Assembly: GCA_963978895.1 (NCBI GenBank)
Contig: OZ022238.1
Location: 4,204,652-4,268,651 of the forward strand
Origin: Erpobdella octoculata
Taxonomy: Eukaryota > Annelida > Clitellata > Hirudinida > Erpobdellidae
Reading direction: 5' to 3'
Length of the DNA stretch: 64,000 nt
Below the pieces are notes generated by a model, which was given only the letters and a program-made list of their open reading frames with translations, ran no database searches and was not told the origin of the DNA. Numbering within the stretch: position 1 is the stretch's first letter; each line of letters begins with the position of its first letter. Positions 10,289 through 20,042 of this stretch are shown piece after piece. Made by a program: the position numbers and the translations under genes.

Positions 10289-11845
10289 ATGAAACGCATA
10301 AAAGAAGAATTTGTTAATTTTGGTGAAAATGTTTCAGTGCGTGGCGTATCGAAAATCGTCAAATCGAAAACAACTCCGTTTAAGATCATGTGGTTGTGTG
10401 CTGCTCTTGGATGTTCAGGAGTTCTTGTTTGGCAACTTGCTACTTTATTCGTCAAATACAGTTCATATCCTTTTAAAACTGCTTATGGAATATTAACAAC
10501 TCCAAATGTCTTTCCTTCAATTACTATTTGCAGTTATAAACCAAAAAGTGCTCAAATTGATAATGATATTTATTTTACACAAGAAGAATATAAGAATGAA
10601 ATAATTAATATAACTGCTTCGAATAAATCTTTGTTCAACAGTTATAATTTAGAGTATATGGCTTATTTTTCTTATTTTACATTACTCCCAAAATCTAAAA
10701 CAAATACTATTGAGTCCATTCCAATTCTAGTCGACGTTGCAATAATTGACAATACTGATCAAGCAATTGATAACGAAAATTGTACTCACTTGGAACATGA
10801 AAATGTTTACTACCCAGATTTTTACGATTGTCATTTATATCAAATTTCAAAACTGTGCAACAGTCCAGTAAAAACATTAGCTATGATATTGTACACAAAT
10901 ACATCATACAATATTCAAGACAAATTCTATTTTAAATATGCTAGTTTAAATACAGATGGAGTTAAAGTAGAATTATCTGCTCCTGGAGATTATAATGTTA
11001 TATCAAAAGGATTTAATCTTGGTCCAGGAACTGATTCGTTAGTAGAATTATCTATGAAAGTTAGAACAGTTTTAGACAAACCTTACAACAGTGAAGGTTG
11101 TGAAAGTAAAAAATACCTAGATGAAATTTCAAATTCTGTTTATAACCTTCAAGTTTGCCAAATGAAATGTTTTCAAGACGCACTTTCAGAGAAATGCAAT
11201 TGTGTTTCTGGATATATTTTCATTCCACCAATGTATAACGGTAAAGATATATGCGGCAACAATACTTTGTCATCAAAAATTAACTCGTTTGATAAAAAAA
11301 CCAAAATTAATATGACTCAAAAAGCGTTTGAGCAACTTTCATGTGAAGATCTTGTTTTTAGTGAATCTTACGATATCTGTGTGTCAGATTGTAAAAAACC
11401 TTGTGTTGAAACGTATTATGAAAGAACTGTACAAACGTTGAATGATTGGCCAAAAGTTTCTCACCACCTGAATTTTTTTGAAGAATATATTGACAAGCCA
11501 AAACGTTCCGGTGGTGACAAAGTATACAATTATTTTAAAGATTACTATGAAATTATCGATAAATACAGAAATGATAATATAACTATTGAACAACTAAATG
11601 GGTTTTTCCGAAAAAACGATAAAATCAGATCAAATTTTCTACAAGTGAAGTTTTCTTTTCCATTTGATAATCCCTTTTCGATAACTGACACACCTGTTTA
11701 CACATGGGAATCGATGCTTGGAACTGTTGGTGGAAGTCTCAGTTTGTGGTTAGGAGTTACCATAATGACATTAGTTGAAATAATTGAATTTTTATGCAAT
11801 TTGATTGCAGCAGTTAAAGATTTGATAATTCTTTCAAAAACATAA
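10289..11845 (+). CDS. DEG/ENaC/ASIC-family cation channel subunit, group A
   Basis: The 518-residue channel subunit has the same architecture as the copy at 6741: RG at 18-19, TM1 about 34-54, FPSITIC, Cys-rich outer domain, GTVGG, GVT filter at 489-491 and TM2. The open frame extends upstream to 10256 with no ATG. The ATG at 10289 (MKRIKEEF) matches the N-termini of the other copies, so I take it as the start. The C-terminal tail stops at 'ILSKT', nine residues shorter than the 6741 and 20043 copies, which end in 'SFxTKLP'. The stretch about 100-135 differs strongly from paralogues, while TM1 and the pore hardly change. No intron or lesion is visible. Confidence 0.94.
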   Translation: MKRIKEEFVNFGENVSVRGVSKIVKSKTTPFKIMWLCAALGCSGVLVWQLATLFVKYSSYPFKTAYGILTTPNVFPSITICSYKPKSAQIDNDIYFTQEEYKNEIINITASNKSLFNSYNLEYMAYFSYFTLLPKSKTNTIESIPILVDVAIIDNTDQAIDNENCTHLEHENVYYPDFYDCHLYQISKLCNSPVKTLAMILYTNTSYNIQDKFYFKYASLNTDGVKVELSAPGDYNVISKGFNLGPGTDSLVELSMKVRTVLDKPYNSEGCESKKYLDEISNSVYNLQVCQMKCFQDALSEKCNCVSGYIFIPPMYNGKDICGNNTLSSKINSFDKKTKINMTQKAFEQLSCEDLVFSESYDICVSDCKKPCVETYYERTVQTLNDWPKVSHHLNFFEEYIDKPKRSGGDKVYNYFKDYYEIIDKYRNDNITIEQLNGFFRKNDKIRSNFLQVKFSFPFDNPFSITDTPVYTWESMLGTVGGSLSLWLGVTIMTLVEIIEFLCNLIAAVKDLIILSKT

Positions 11846-12904
11846 TTTGCTTCAAATTTACAATTTTGATCGGATCATTTACATCAGGCTCAATAATTTC
11901 AAAATCCAGTTAAAATTTGTTCTGCTGAGATATCAATCTAAATAGTTTTTTTTCAATCCTTGCACTATTTGTTATATATTTTGTTATAAATTGTCTATAT
12001 GTCGTGTGTATCTGCACAGTTACTTACTGGACGCTTTATTATACACAGAGCACTAAAACATTTATTGCATGGAAAGTTGATTTTAATACCACACGTTTAT
12101 AAAACCCAACATTTCTACAAGCCTCGTCATTTTTTTTAATCCTAAATAGAAAAATGCTGTTAGTTTTTTTTTAATTTTTACAGAAAAATAATTATTTTAA
12201 ATTACATGTTCAATTTAATTATTTAATTGTTTTTTTTTTCAACAATAATATAAGATTGCTTCACTGAAACGTTTTAAAATGCTGTTGTTTTTTGTTTCAT
12301 TTTCATCAGTGGTTAATAATTTGTTTCCTGAAACCCCAATGGCCAGCTAATTTTTTGCAGCAATTTTTTGTGCAAAATAAAAACAAAATTGTTAATTTGT
12401 TGCATAACGTTTGTTTGTTTGTTTGCCACTGATAAGCTGAGGTAAACCTGCTGCGCCGTCACACCGAACTCTCTCTGTTTAAGAACTCTAATTGATTCGG
12501 AATCGCTGGGACATGTAGTGTGCTAAAATGCTCTTCGGTTTCAAGTTGTCAATTGAATTCAATTGACATGATTTTTTTTCATAAAAAGTACTTTGCTCGC
12601 TGTGTGTCGTGTTTGTCAGTAATAAAAACAAAAACATATTACTTCAAATACTTCTGTTTTTTGGCATTTTTTAATTTTAAAATGTAAACTGAAATAAAGT
12701 AATTACTACACTGAATTATATAAAAACACGTTAGAATGATTCAACTTTGTACTCGACACATTTGATTTGACCGACAACGACAGGGGTCATAAAACAACGG
12801 ATGAATATAAAAATTGAAGATGTTGGAAATTTGCCGATTACGTTATACGAAATGAGAACGTTTGTAAACTGAAAATCTTTTGAAAAATATACTTTCTGTG
12901 TCTC
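11846..12904. other. Intergenic, nothing recognised
   Basis: The 3' flank of the 10289 gene retains weak similarity to the 3' flanks of the other A genes ('tctgcacagtt' near 12010, compare 'tttgcacagtt' near 8423). The remainder is AT-rich with oligo-T runs. A small local GC rise at 12440-12480 has no frame. Confidence 0.55.
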
Positions 12905-13345
12905 CCGGTATCGAACGGCACCTTAATGTTGGTCTAGTGGTATAGACACCGGCTTTCAGAGTAGTAGGACCCGGGTTCGATTCCTGGTCCCGACACGTAA
13001 TTTCCTTGAGCAAGAAACCAACTCACATGTGCTCACGTCAACTCAGCGTTTCATCCTTAAGTGGTCGATAAATGAGTACCAACTTCGGTTGGGGGTTAAA
13101 GTCCTTCGTGCACTTGTGGAGCTATTGAGTAGTATGCGGGGCTGCCAGCGGCGCCGTAAAACACCGCATACGCCGTTAGTCTTATCTGCAAGTTGCCAAC
13201 ATTGTAAAGTGGCCGCTGGTCTGTTCAGTAAGTAGCACTCAAAAATGAGTGTACTTTTAACTTTAATCGAGGGAAGTTCCCCCCACCGGTTGAATACACC
13301 GGATCTATCAGATAATAAAAGAAAGCAGCATTCGACACAAACAAT
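12905..13345 (+). mobile_element. tRNA-derived SINE
   Basis: The 5' part has RNA polymerase III promoter boxes in tRNA order: an A-box-like 'tggtctagtggtatag' at about 12934-12949 and a B box 'ggttcgattcc' at about 12974-12984, 40 bp apart as in a tRNA. It is followed by a tRNA-unrelated body ('ccttgagcaagaaacc', 'cgataaatgagtacc') of the kind shared among many invertebrate SINEs. The element is much GC-richer than its flanks. The 3' boundary is approximate. The head is not a functional tRNA because the acceptor stem is not closed. Confidence 0.8.
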
Positions 13346-13639
13346 TACCAATGAAAAATTTCACTGGCTAGAAATAGCAACAAAACGCCTTATAAAATAG
13401 GTGTTTTATTGTTTGAAAGCATTTGTAAAATTTTAAACCATTAAGCGTAATCTTTTATACGTGAAATTTAGTATTTATTTTTATTTTATTTCCTGAAGAG
13501 ATAAACACATTTTTGAAATGGTTTATCTTAAGATCAAGAATATGAGTTTTTTCAAAAATTTATATATTTAACGTAACAAAGTTTGAAAAAAGTTTCAATC
13601 AACTTTTAAAATGTCTATTTTGGGTTTTTTGGGCAAAAA

Positions 13640-14035
13640 CGTATGGTAGGAGAGGACGAAAAAAAGAAAAGGAAGCAGGAAAAAAGCGAGAGAACATGCA
13701 GGAGAGGAAAAGCAAGCGGGGTTGGAAGACCGAGTGGGAGCGGAGAAGCAAGCAGAAACGGAGAAGCGAGCGGAGATGGGAAAGCGAATGGGAGCGGGGA
13801 AGCAAGCGAGAACGGAAAAGCGAGTGTGAGCGGGAATGGAAAAGCAAGCGAAAGCGGGAAAGCGACCGAGATTTGGAGTAGGAGAGCGAGCGAAAAAGGG
13901 AAAGAAGGCAGAAGAGCGAGAAAGAGCAAAAAAGCAAGCGGGAGCAAGAGAACAAGCGGGGAAGGAAACGGGAGCAAGAAGGAGCAAGAAAAACGAAAAA
14001 AAACTTTTAAAAACCCAGGACAAGGCCGGGTAATC
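13640..14035 (+). mobile_element. Helitron-like 3' end with purine-rich body, degenerate
   Basis: A strongly purine-rich, quasi-repetitive body ('gggaaagcgaa', 'ggagcgg' themes) leads into 'aaaacccagga' and then 'ggccgggtaatccagatagt'. This is a decayed version of the better-kept terminus at 48081-48104. The long open frames here on both strands are simple-sequence artefacts. Class is assigned by similarity to the 48-kb copy. Confidence 0.5.
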
Positions 14036-14229
14036 CAGATAGTTCTTTATATTCGAAGATTCGTGGACATTTTATTTAATGCCAAAATATTCTTTTAAAA
14101 TGACATTTTTATATGTACAAATTTACATAAGTGTGTTTTTTTATTTTTTTTTTTTAAACATAGAAAACTAGTATTTTATTTTGACATTTTTTCAAAATAT
14201 TTTTCAACTTTAATTAATTGCATTGTCAT

Positions 14230-14530
14230 TAAAAGCGAGCTTATATTTCAAATTTCAGTTTGATCGGATGGTGGGAAGTTAGTTTATTTTCACTTCCAAA
14301 GTTTGCAAACAATCAAATAAACATGCAAAACCTTTGGCAAAACAAATACAATGGATTGGCTAAATTACCTGTAGTTGCACTAGATTTTTAGGGATTTTTC
14401 TATCGTTTTCCTCTCTCATTTTTTTCCTTTCCTTCTATCGCTCCCGTTTCTTTTTCCATTTGCTCTCTCACTCCCGCTTTCTCTCCCGTGACTTTTTGTT
14501 CCATGGTTATGTGTCGGCTAACAGTTTTTT
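14230..14530. mobile_element. Transposon-derived fragment with Helitron-like internal phrase
   Basis: The wording 'tttgatcggatggtggg' followed by 'caaagtttgcaaac' parallels that at about 25980-26040 ('gctcgatcggataacggg', 'caaagtttgtgacc'), so the two belong to one repeat family. A pyrimidine-rich stretch follows (14395-14490) that looks like the complement of the purine-rich body at 13640, so a second, inverted copy may be embedded. Confidence 0.4.
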
Positions 14531-14792
14531 GTTCTAGGTGTGCTACTCCACCGACATGTTTTATTGGACTTTCAGTGCTTTTTGTGTTTACTGCTGATTT
14601 AAGTTATCTTTCTATTAACAAACTCTGCAGATGAAATACCATGCTGAAAAAGACTGATAATAATACAGAATTATAGAAATTTTTGACTCAAATCAGTTTT
14701 GCACAGAGGACATAGTTTAGATAGATAAAGGGAGTTGTTAGGAAATTGATTTCTGCCAAATAGCGTACAATATATTCACGAGATTGTATAAA

Positions 14793-14795
<3 letters not shown>

Positions 14796-14881
<86 letters not shown>
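14796..14881. repeat. (AT)n microsatellite
   Basis: About 43 uninterrupted AT units lie just upstream (about 100 bp) of the channel gene at 14984. Confidence 0.97.
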
Positions 14882-14883
<2 letters not shown>

Positions 14884-14983
14884 TACGTTTAAAGGAATGT
14901 ATAGTACTTTAAAGTCACGTTGTAATTTTGCTGAAAGAATTTTGTTACTGATATAATTATCTAGTAATTTTGACAACTATAAT

Positions 14984-16552
14984 ATGAACCAAATCAAAGA
15001 AGAATTCTTCAATTTTGGTCAAACTGTATCGGTCCGTGGTTTATCGAAAATCATTAAATCAAAACACATTTTATTCAAACTTATGTGGTTATTTGCTGTT
15101 TTTGGATGTACAGGATTTCTTACGTATCAGCTTGGCACGTTGTTTACAAATTACAAGTCCTATCCTTACAGAACCAGTTATGGCCTGTTGTCAAATTCAA
15201 ATGTTTTTCCGTGGATAACTATCTGTCGCTTGCAACCTAAACTGTCTGGAATAGATTATGAAAAATATTTGAATGTCAATGAATATAACGAGTTAATGAT
15301 AAATTTAACAAATTCTTTAAAAAATGGATCGGTCAACTTACCTTATTTAAATTTCACTGATTTTCAGAAAATATTTGTAACAGATAACAGCTACATATGG
15401 TCACTTCCTAAAACCGAAAACAATCAAAACCTTTCGATTCCGTTTTTGGCTAGTTTTTCAATGTCAGATCCAATGATGTCAATGCTAAACAGTAGCAATT
15501 GCACACTAGAAGGCAGTAGTTTTTACCATCCAGAGTTCTACATTTGCTATAGATTTCGTATATCAGAGTTCTGCAACGCAAAGATAAAAATGCTTAAAAT
15601 GATTATTTTCTTGGATTCCATTGCTAACATGCAAAACACTTTTGATTTGACGTCTTCGTCACTTAGCTCTAATGGAATAAAAGTGCATTTAACAAATCTC
15701 GATACTGTTGGTGACGTTTCTGAAGGATTTGATCTTACTGGAGGAACGGATACTAATGTAAGAATGTCTATGAATATTAGAAATATTTTAGGCAAACCAT
15801 ATAATGCTGAAAATTGCGAAGATAGAATATATTTTGATGAAACACGTCAACATCGCTACAATAAAATCTTATGTACCTATTACTGTGTTCAAAAGAAGTC
15901 AATCAACAGTTGCCAATGCCTTAAACCCGAGGTTCCTATTCCTAGACCGTTTTACAATGTCGATACTTGTGGAAACACCACATTAACAATTAAGGATAGC
16001 AACGTCGAGTTTGAGACAAAAATAAACTTAACTCTAAAGGCAATGAATCAAATGATTTGTTTATCAACTTATGTTAACTCAGAAGCTTATGCAAGTTGTG
16101 AAAATAAATGCAAAACTCCTTGTGTTGAGACTTTTTACGAGCAGGAGGTACAAACAGCAAATGACTGGCCTCATTATTCTCTTCATTATCAGTTTTTTGA
16201 AAACTTTATTAGAGGAAAATTAATCCCTGGGTCGCCTCTTTATTTTTATTTCCAGGATTATATTGTGAAAGCTGATGAATTTAAAAACAAAAGTATAACC
16301 ATTTCGGAACTGAATTCATTTTATAAGAAATCTGATCGAATCCAAGAAAATTTTCTGCAGATAAAGTTTTCTTTCGTTTCAGATAGTTCTATTACAATTA
16401 CAGATACGCCTTTTTATACATGGGATTCTATACTCGGCACTGTTGGTGGAAGCTTCAGTTTGTGGTTGGGAATAACCATTATGACATTTGTTGAATTTTT
16501 TGAGTTCATTATTAATTTGATAAAAACTGTCAAAGATAACATACATCTTTAA
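14984..16552 (+). CDS. DEG/ENaC/ASIC-family cation channel subunit, group B
   Basis: The 522-residue product is the only group B copy in the window that is B-type from end to end and undamaged. Domains: RG at 18-19, TM1 about 34-54, FPWITIC (75-81), an outer domain with 'HPEFYICYRFRIS', 'GGTDTNVRMSM', 'LGKPYN', 'CQCLKPEVPIP', 'CKTPCVETFYEQ' and 'NDWP', then GTVGG, the GIT filter (496-498) and TM2, with a short tail ending KDNIHL. It differs from group A throughout the outer domain but shares the pore. It is the expected plasma-membrane cation channel subunit; gating stimulus unknown. Single exon. The pseudogene at 1221 and most of the gene at 23300 are its close relatives. A partly conserved 3' flank (16860-17149) follows it as it does the 1221 copy. 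Confidence 0.95.
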   Translation: MNQIKEEFFNFGQTVSVRGLSKIIKSKHILFKLMWLFAVFGCTGFLTYQLGTLFTNYKSYPYRTSYGLLSNSNVFPWITICRLQPKLSGIDYEKYLNVNEYNELMINLTNSLKNGSVNLPYLNFTDFQKIFVTDNSYIWSLPKTENNQNLSIPFLASFSMSDPMMSMLNSSNCTLEGSSFYHPEFYICYRFRISEFCNAKIKMLKMIIFLDSIANMQNTFDLTSSSLSSNGIKVHLTNLDTVGDVSEGFDLTGGTDTNVRMSMNIRNILGKPYNAENCEDRIYFDETRQHRYNKILCTYYCVQKKSINSCQCLKPEVPIPRPFYNVDTCGNTTLTIKDSNVEFETKINLTLKAMNQMICLSTYVNSEAYASCENKCKTPCVETFYEQEVQTANDWPHYSLHYQFFENFIRGKLIPGSPLYFYFQDYIVKADEFKNKSITISELNSFYKKSDRIQENFLQIKFSFVSDSSITITDTPFYTWDSILGTVGGSFSLWLGITIMTFVEFFEFIINLIKTVKDNIHL

Positions 16553-16859
16553 AATTAATCTGTTGTAGAAAAACAGACAATTTTATATTTGAACGAATTA
16601 TTTGAATTTCTCTCAGTAATGAAAGCGAATAATCTTTTTTCTAAAAATTTTTATTGAATTCTTATCTAACTGTCATTACTGCGGTTTTTGCTGACATATA
16701 AAAGAGAAAGAGGTTCAGTTGTAGAATTATTTCTGCTTTTTTTGCATATAATTAAAATAACTCTAATTACCGGAATACCATTATATTATGAGATTACTTG
16801 AAAAGATTATCACTTTAAAAAAACATATTAAATAAAAATTTAGCAGTTTGGGTGCACAG

Positions 16860-17149
16860 AATGAACTTGTCAAAATAAAAATCAGTTTTCTAATTTTTCA
16901 AGTTCAGATTTGGAGCTGGTGCAAAAAAATTTTAATTTTAATTATATAATGATCGTGTTTTGCAACAAATTGTATAAACGTCAAGTACTAACTTTTTCCG
17001 AGTTGTTAGAAAGAATGATCAATAAGATGCGTACTTTTCCCGGAATGTTATCCAAAATTTTCGACATAATAAGTAAGGTTTTTGAACAATTCGTGTTATT
17101 TTACAAAAACATTGTTTTGCACCAACCATTAATTTCTTCATTGAAATGA
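16860..17149 (+). pseudogene. Second copy of the group B 3' neighbour sequence
   Basis: The sequence aligns with 3039-3332: 'cagatttggagctggtgca' here against 'taggtttggatctgataca' there, and 'atgatcaataagatg' against 'aagatcaataagatg'. The frame is open from 16910 to 17149 and ends differently from the first copy. The reading frame is shared, but the TM1-like end of the first copy is not preserved here, so either it is a relic or it never coded. Confidence 0.35.
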
Positions 17150-18289
17150 AAAAAAACTACTCTAATTGGAAAATTAAGTGTCGCGAGTTGTTCCTGGTAA
17201 ACAGTTGAGTCGTTTAAAAAAACTATTTCCAGGAAACTAACAATCGAATATTGCAAAAGAATCTCAACGATGTATATAGCTTACTTGTCAATAACACGAT
17301 AGTTAGGTTGTTAGAAAATTCAGAGTCACGCAAACCTATCTGATCATGTACGAAAAGTGGTAATGTTCAGAAAACATGTGAACAATTTGCTTATTTTAGT
17401 TGAATAATTTAAGAACTGTTCGATAAATACGTATTATATTTTTTAGTTAATTGTTACTATCTTCAGTTTTTGATTATTATGTACTAAGTATTTTTCATCG
17501 GTTAAAACGTCTGCAGATTTAGTTTATTTGCTAATCCATAAAAGCTTGTCGTGGATCTCCTATTATGGAAATTAGCAATATCACCGCTTTTTTGAATTGG
17601 TCGACTACTTCTAGATTGTTCCTGACTTATTATAGTCTGAGATTTGACAAATTTGCACTAGGACATAACACATTTATTTTTAACAATTCTTTCAACTTTT
17701 ACTTGCTGCCTAGTAGATCATGTTATCGGAAAATTGGCGGGTATAATCAAGTATACCGAGCTCTGTAGGGGGCACTCTATGAATATTGATTGACTGGTCG
17801 ATAGTTCTTTAAACATTGTAAGAATGAACTAAACATTCCTTGTCCTGCATCATAATTTGTTCTTTTTTTCAACTTCCTTCCTATTTAATCCAGGTTTGAA
17901 ACTAGTTCGCATTTAGCAAACCGGAATTAATTATTTGCTTGGCACCTGTTATATTCATCGATTAATTGAATTTATTTTGATAATTAATCGACATACCAAA
18001 TTTCCGATGTCTGTACAATTTTACGTACGCATGTACTGTATTTAAACGTGTATAACGTAAATGAGTTTTGTTTGATTGCTGTTCAGCATACAACTCTTTT
18101 TTTCTGAAAGAAACAAATTGTTTAGAGATAGCCCGTCAATACGACGGATATTTTAAAAGTATCTTTTTTTATCTTTGGGATTGGTAGTGTACAATTCCGT
18201 AATAACTTTTATTACACGCCTGCGCGCACTAATTTTATCAACTAATAAATGACTGCTTACCACCGCGGTTGCAGCGTTATGCAAAATTG
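17150..18289. other. Intergenic; contains a stray end of the foldback family
   Basis: No coding stretch is recognised. At about 18125-18225 the phrases 'agagatagcccgtcaa', 'agtatctttttttatcttt' and 'agtgtacaattccgtaataa' match the end of the foldback element at 5830-5900 and a piece at about 4835. Confidence 0.5.
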
Positions 18290-18498
18290 CTAACATACAT
18301 ACATACATACATACATACATACATACATACATACATACATACATACATACATACATACATACATACATACATACATACATACATACATACATACATACAT
18401 ACATACATACATACATACATACATACATACATACATACATACATACATACATACATACATACATACATACATACATACATACATACATACATACATAC

Positions 18499-18529
<31 letters not shown>

Positions 18530-18868
18530 CATACATACATACATACATACATACATACATACATACATACATACATACATACATACATACATACATACAT
18601 ACATACATACATACATACATACATACATACATACATACATACATACATACATACATACATACATACATACATACATACATACATACATACATACATACAT
18701 ACATACATACATACATACATACATACATACATACATACATACATACATACATACATACATACATACATACATACATACATACATACATACATACATACAT
18801 ACATACATACATACATACATACATACATACATACATACATACATACATACATACAATACATACATACT
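18290..18868. repeat. (ACAT)n tetranucleotide array, about 575 bp
   Basis: About 140 ACAT units run with only one or two imperfections (a T at about 18499 and a phase break at about 18855). Open frames reading as poly(YIHT) or poly(CMYV) are artefacts of the repeat. Confidence 0.98.
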
Positions 18869-19342
18869 AGGGATGTCACGTGTAGTACTTTTTGGAGTTT
18901 TTTAATTCATATTAAATAAACCTTTTTTTAAATTTATTTTACTCTATGGAAAACATTAGCCCGTTAAATTTAAATATAATTTTATTATTTTCCACTTTTT
19001 TTTTTATCAACTGCCATCTAGCGAATGTAAGGAAAACCTCAGGCAGCAAAGTATACGATCAATCGGGACAATGTTTTTTGTAAAAGTACACCCACACATG
19101 TCTCGCAACACATATACACGACACGTGACAGTTAATAAAATCAGGTCAACAATTGATCAACCAATTCCGAAGCCACACTTAAACTTTGAGTTTTAGGCTG
19201 TGTATATATTTTTGTTCATTTAATATTTTTAATGTTTTTTTTAAATCGTTTGGTAGGAAAGATTGATTTTTCAAAGTTTTATTTTATTTTATAAATTTTT
19301 GTTTGTCAAACTAAAGAAAACGTTATTTTCATGCATCAAGTG

Positions 19343-19560
19343 GTAGGTGGTAATGGTGGCCTAAGGTCGATGGTTTAAATCTCACCAGCGTCACGGGCGT
19401 CCGCAGGTGCGGGGAGACAGGCACCTTCAACACTTCCCGTCAGTTATTTAAGAGAGACTAAGGCGCGGTGCGCCCAAATAAATTCCTTTAAGCAAGGAGT
19501 TTATTTGCATTGGCCAGGTTGACTGTCTCGAAAAGTTAACTAACTCCTTTCACTAACTTT
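19343..19560 (+). mobile_element. Possible degenerate tRNA-type SINE
   Basis: A GC-richer island begins with 'tggtaggtggtaatggtgg' (A-box-like) and then 'gatggtttaaatctcacc' (B-box-like, with the usual ggttcgaatc weakened), followed by 'gcaggtgcggggagacagg'. The box spacing fits a tRNA head. No clear tail or target duplication is seen, so this is tentative. Confidence 0.4.
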
Positions 19561-19729
19561 AAAAAAAATTTTGATTAAACATTTGAACATCAACTTGTGT
19601 CAGCTGTAATTTTTTTTAAAATATAAAATTGGTTTTTCAATTTGGATTGAAATTTTAAAAAAAAAAAATGATTTTGGTAATAATTTTGTTGTTTTAATCA
19701 GCATGTCCCATTACTATTACAAAAAGGAC

Positions 19730-19935
19730 GCATGACAATGAAAACAGCAAAATCCTTTTAAGGCACTTTCATCCTTCCATCAGCCATCCACTCTGTGGCA
19801 TAAAACGATCAATAAACTTCAGAAAAATATATTTAAATCACAGTTTTTATTTATTTTTCCATGTATGCTTTGTTGCGAAACACAATTGCATGGCAAGTTC
19901 CATTAACACCAAATGAATTGTTTGTTTCATGAGCA
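19730..19935 (+). promoter_or_regulatory. Conserved upstream block of group A channel genes, copy 3
   Basis: The block aligns with 6395-6600 over its length: 'aatgaaaaca.caaa', 'ccatcagcc..ccactc', 'acgatcaataaactt', 'atttatttttcca' and 'gctttgttg' recur in order. It ends about 110 bp before the ATG at 20043. Confidence 0.5.
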
Positions 19936-20042
19936 GAAGGCTGTATAAACAAAAGTAATCTAATAAAAAAGTGTGATTGTTTGTGACATACCTTGAGTTG
20001 TGGAAAATTTTAACCTTGAATTGCTTTTTATTTTATAAAAAA

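Noticed and set aside
12932..12995. A genuine tRNA gene at the A/B-box region
   Set aside because: The boxes fit, but the acceptor and D stems do not close and a SINE body follows without a terminator.
13595..14098. Overlapping frames on both strands (Lys/Arg/Glu/Ser-rich, or Phe/Pro/Leu-rich)
   Set aside because: Purine-rich quasi-repeat without stops; it is the body of a Helitron-like fragment, not a gene.
18153..18919. Frames reading poly(YIHT) and poly(CMYV)
   Set aside because: Products of the ACAT array.
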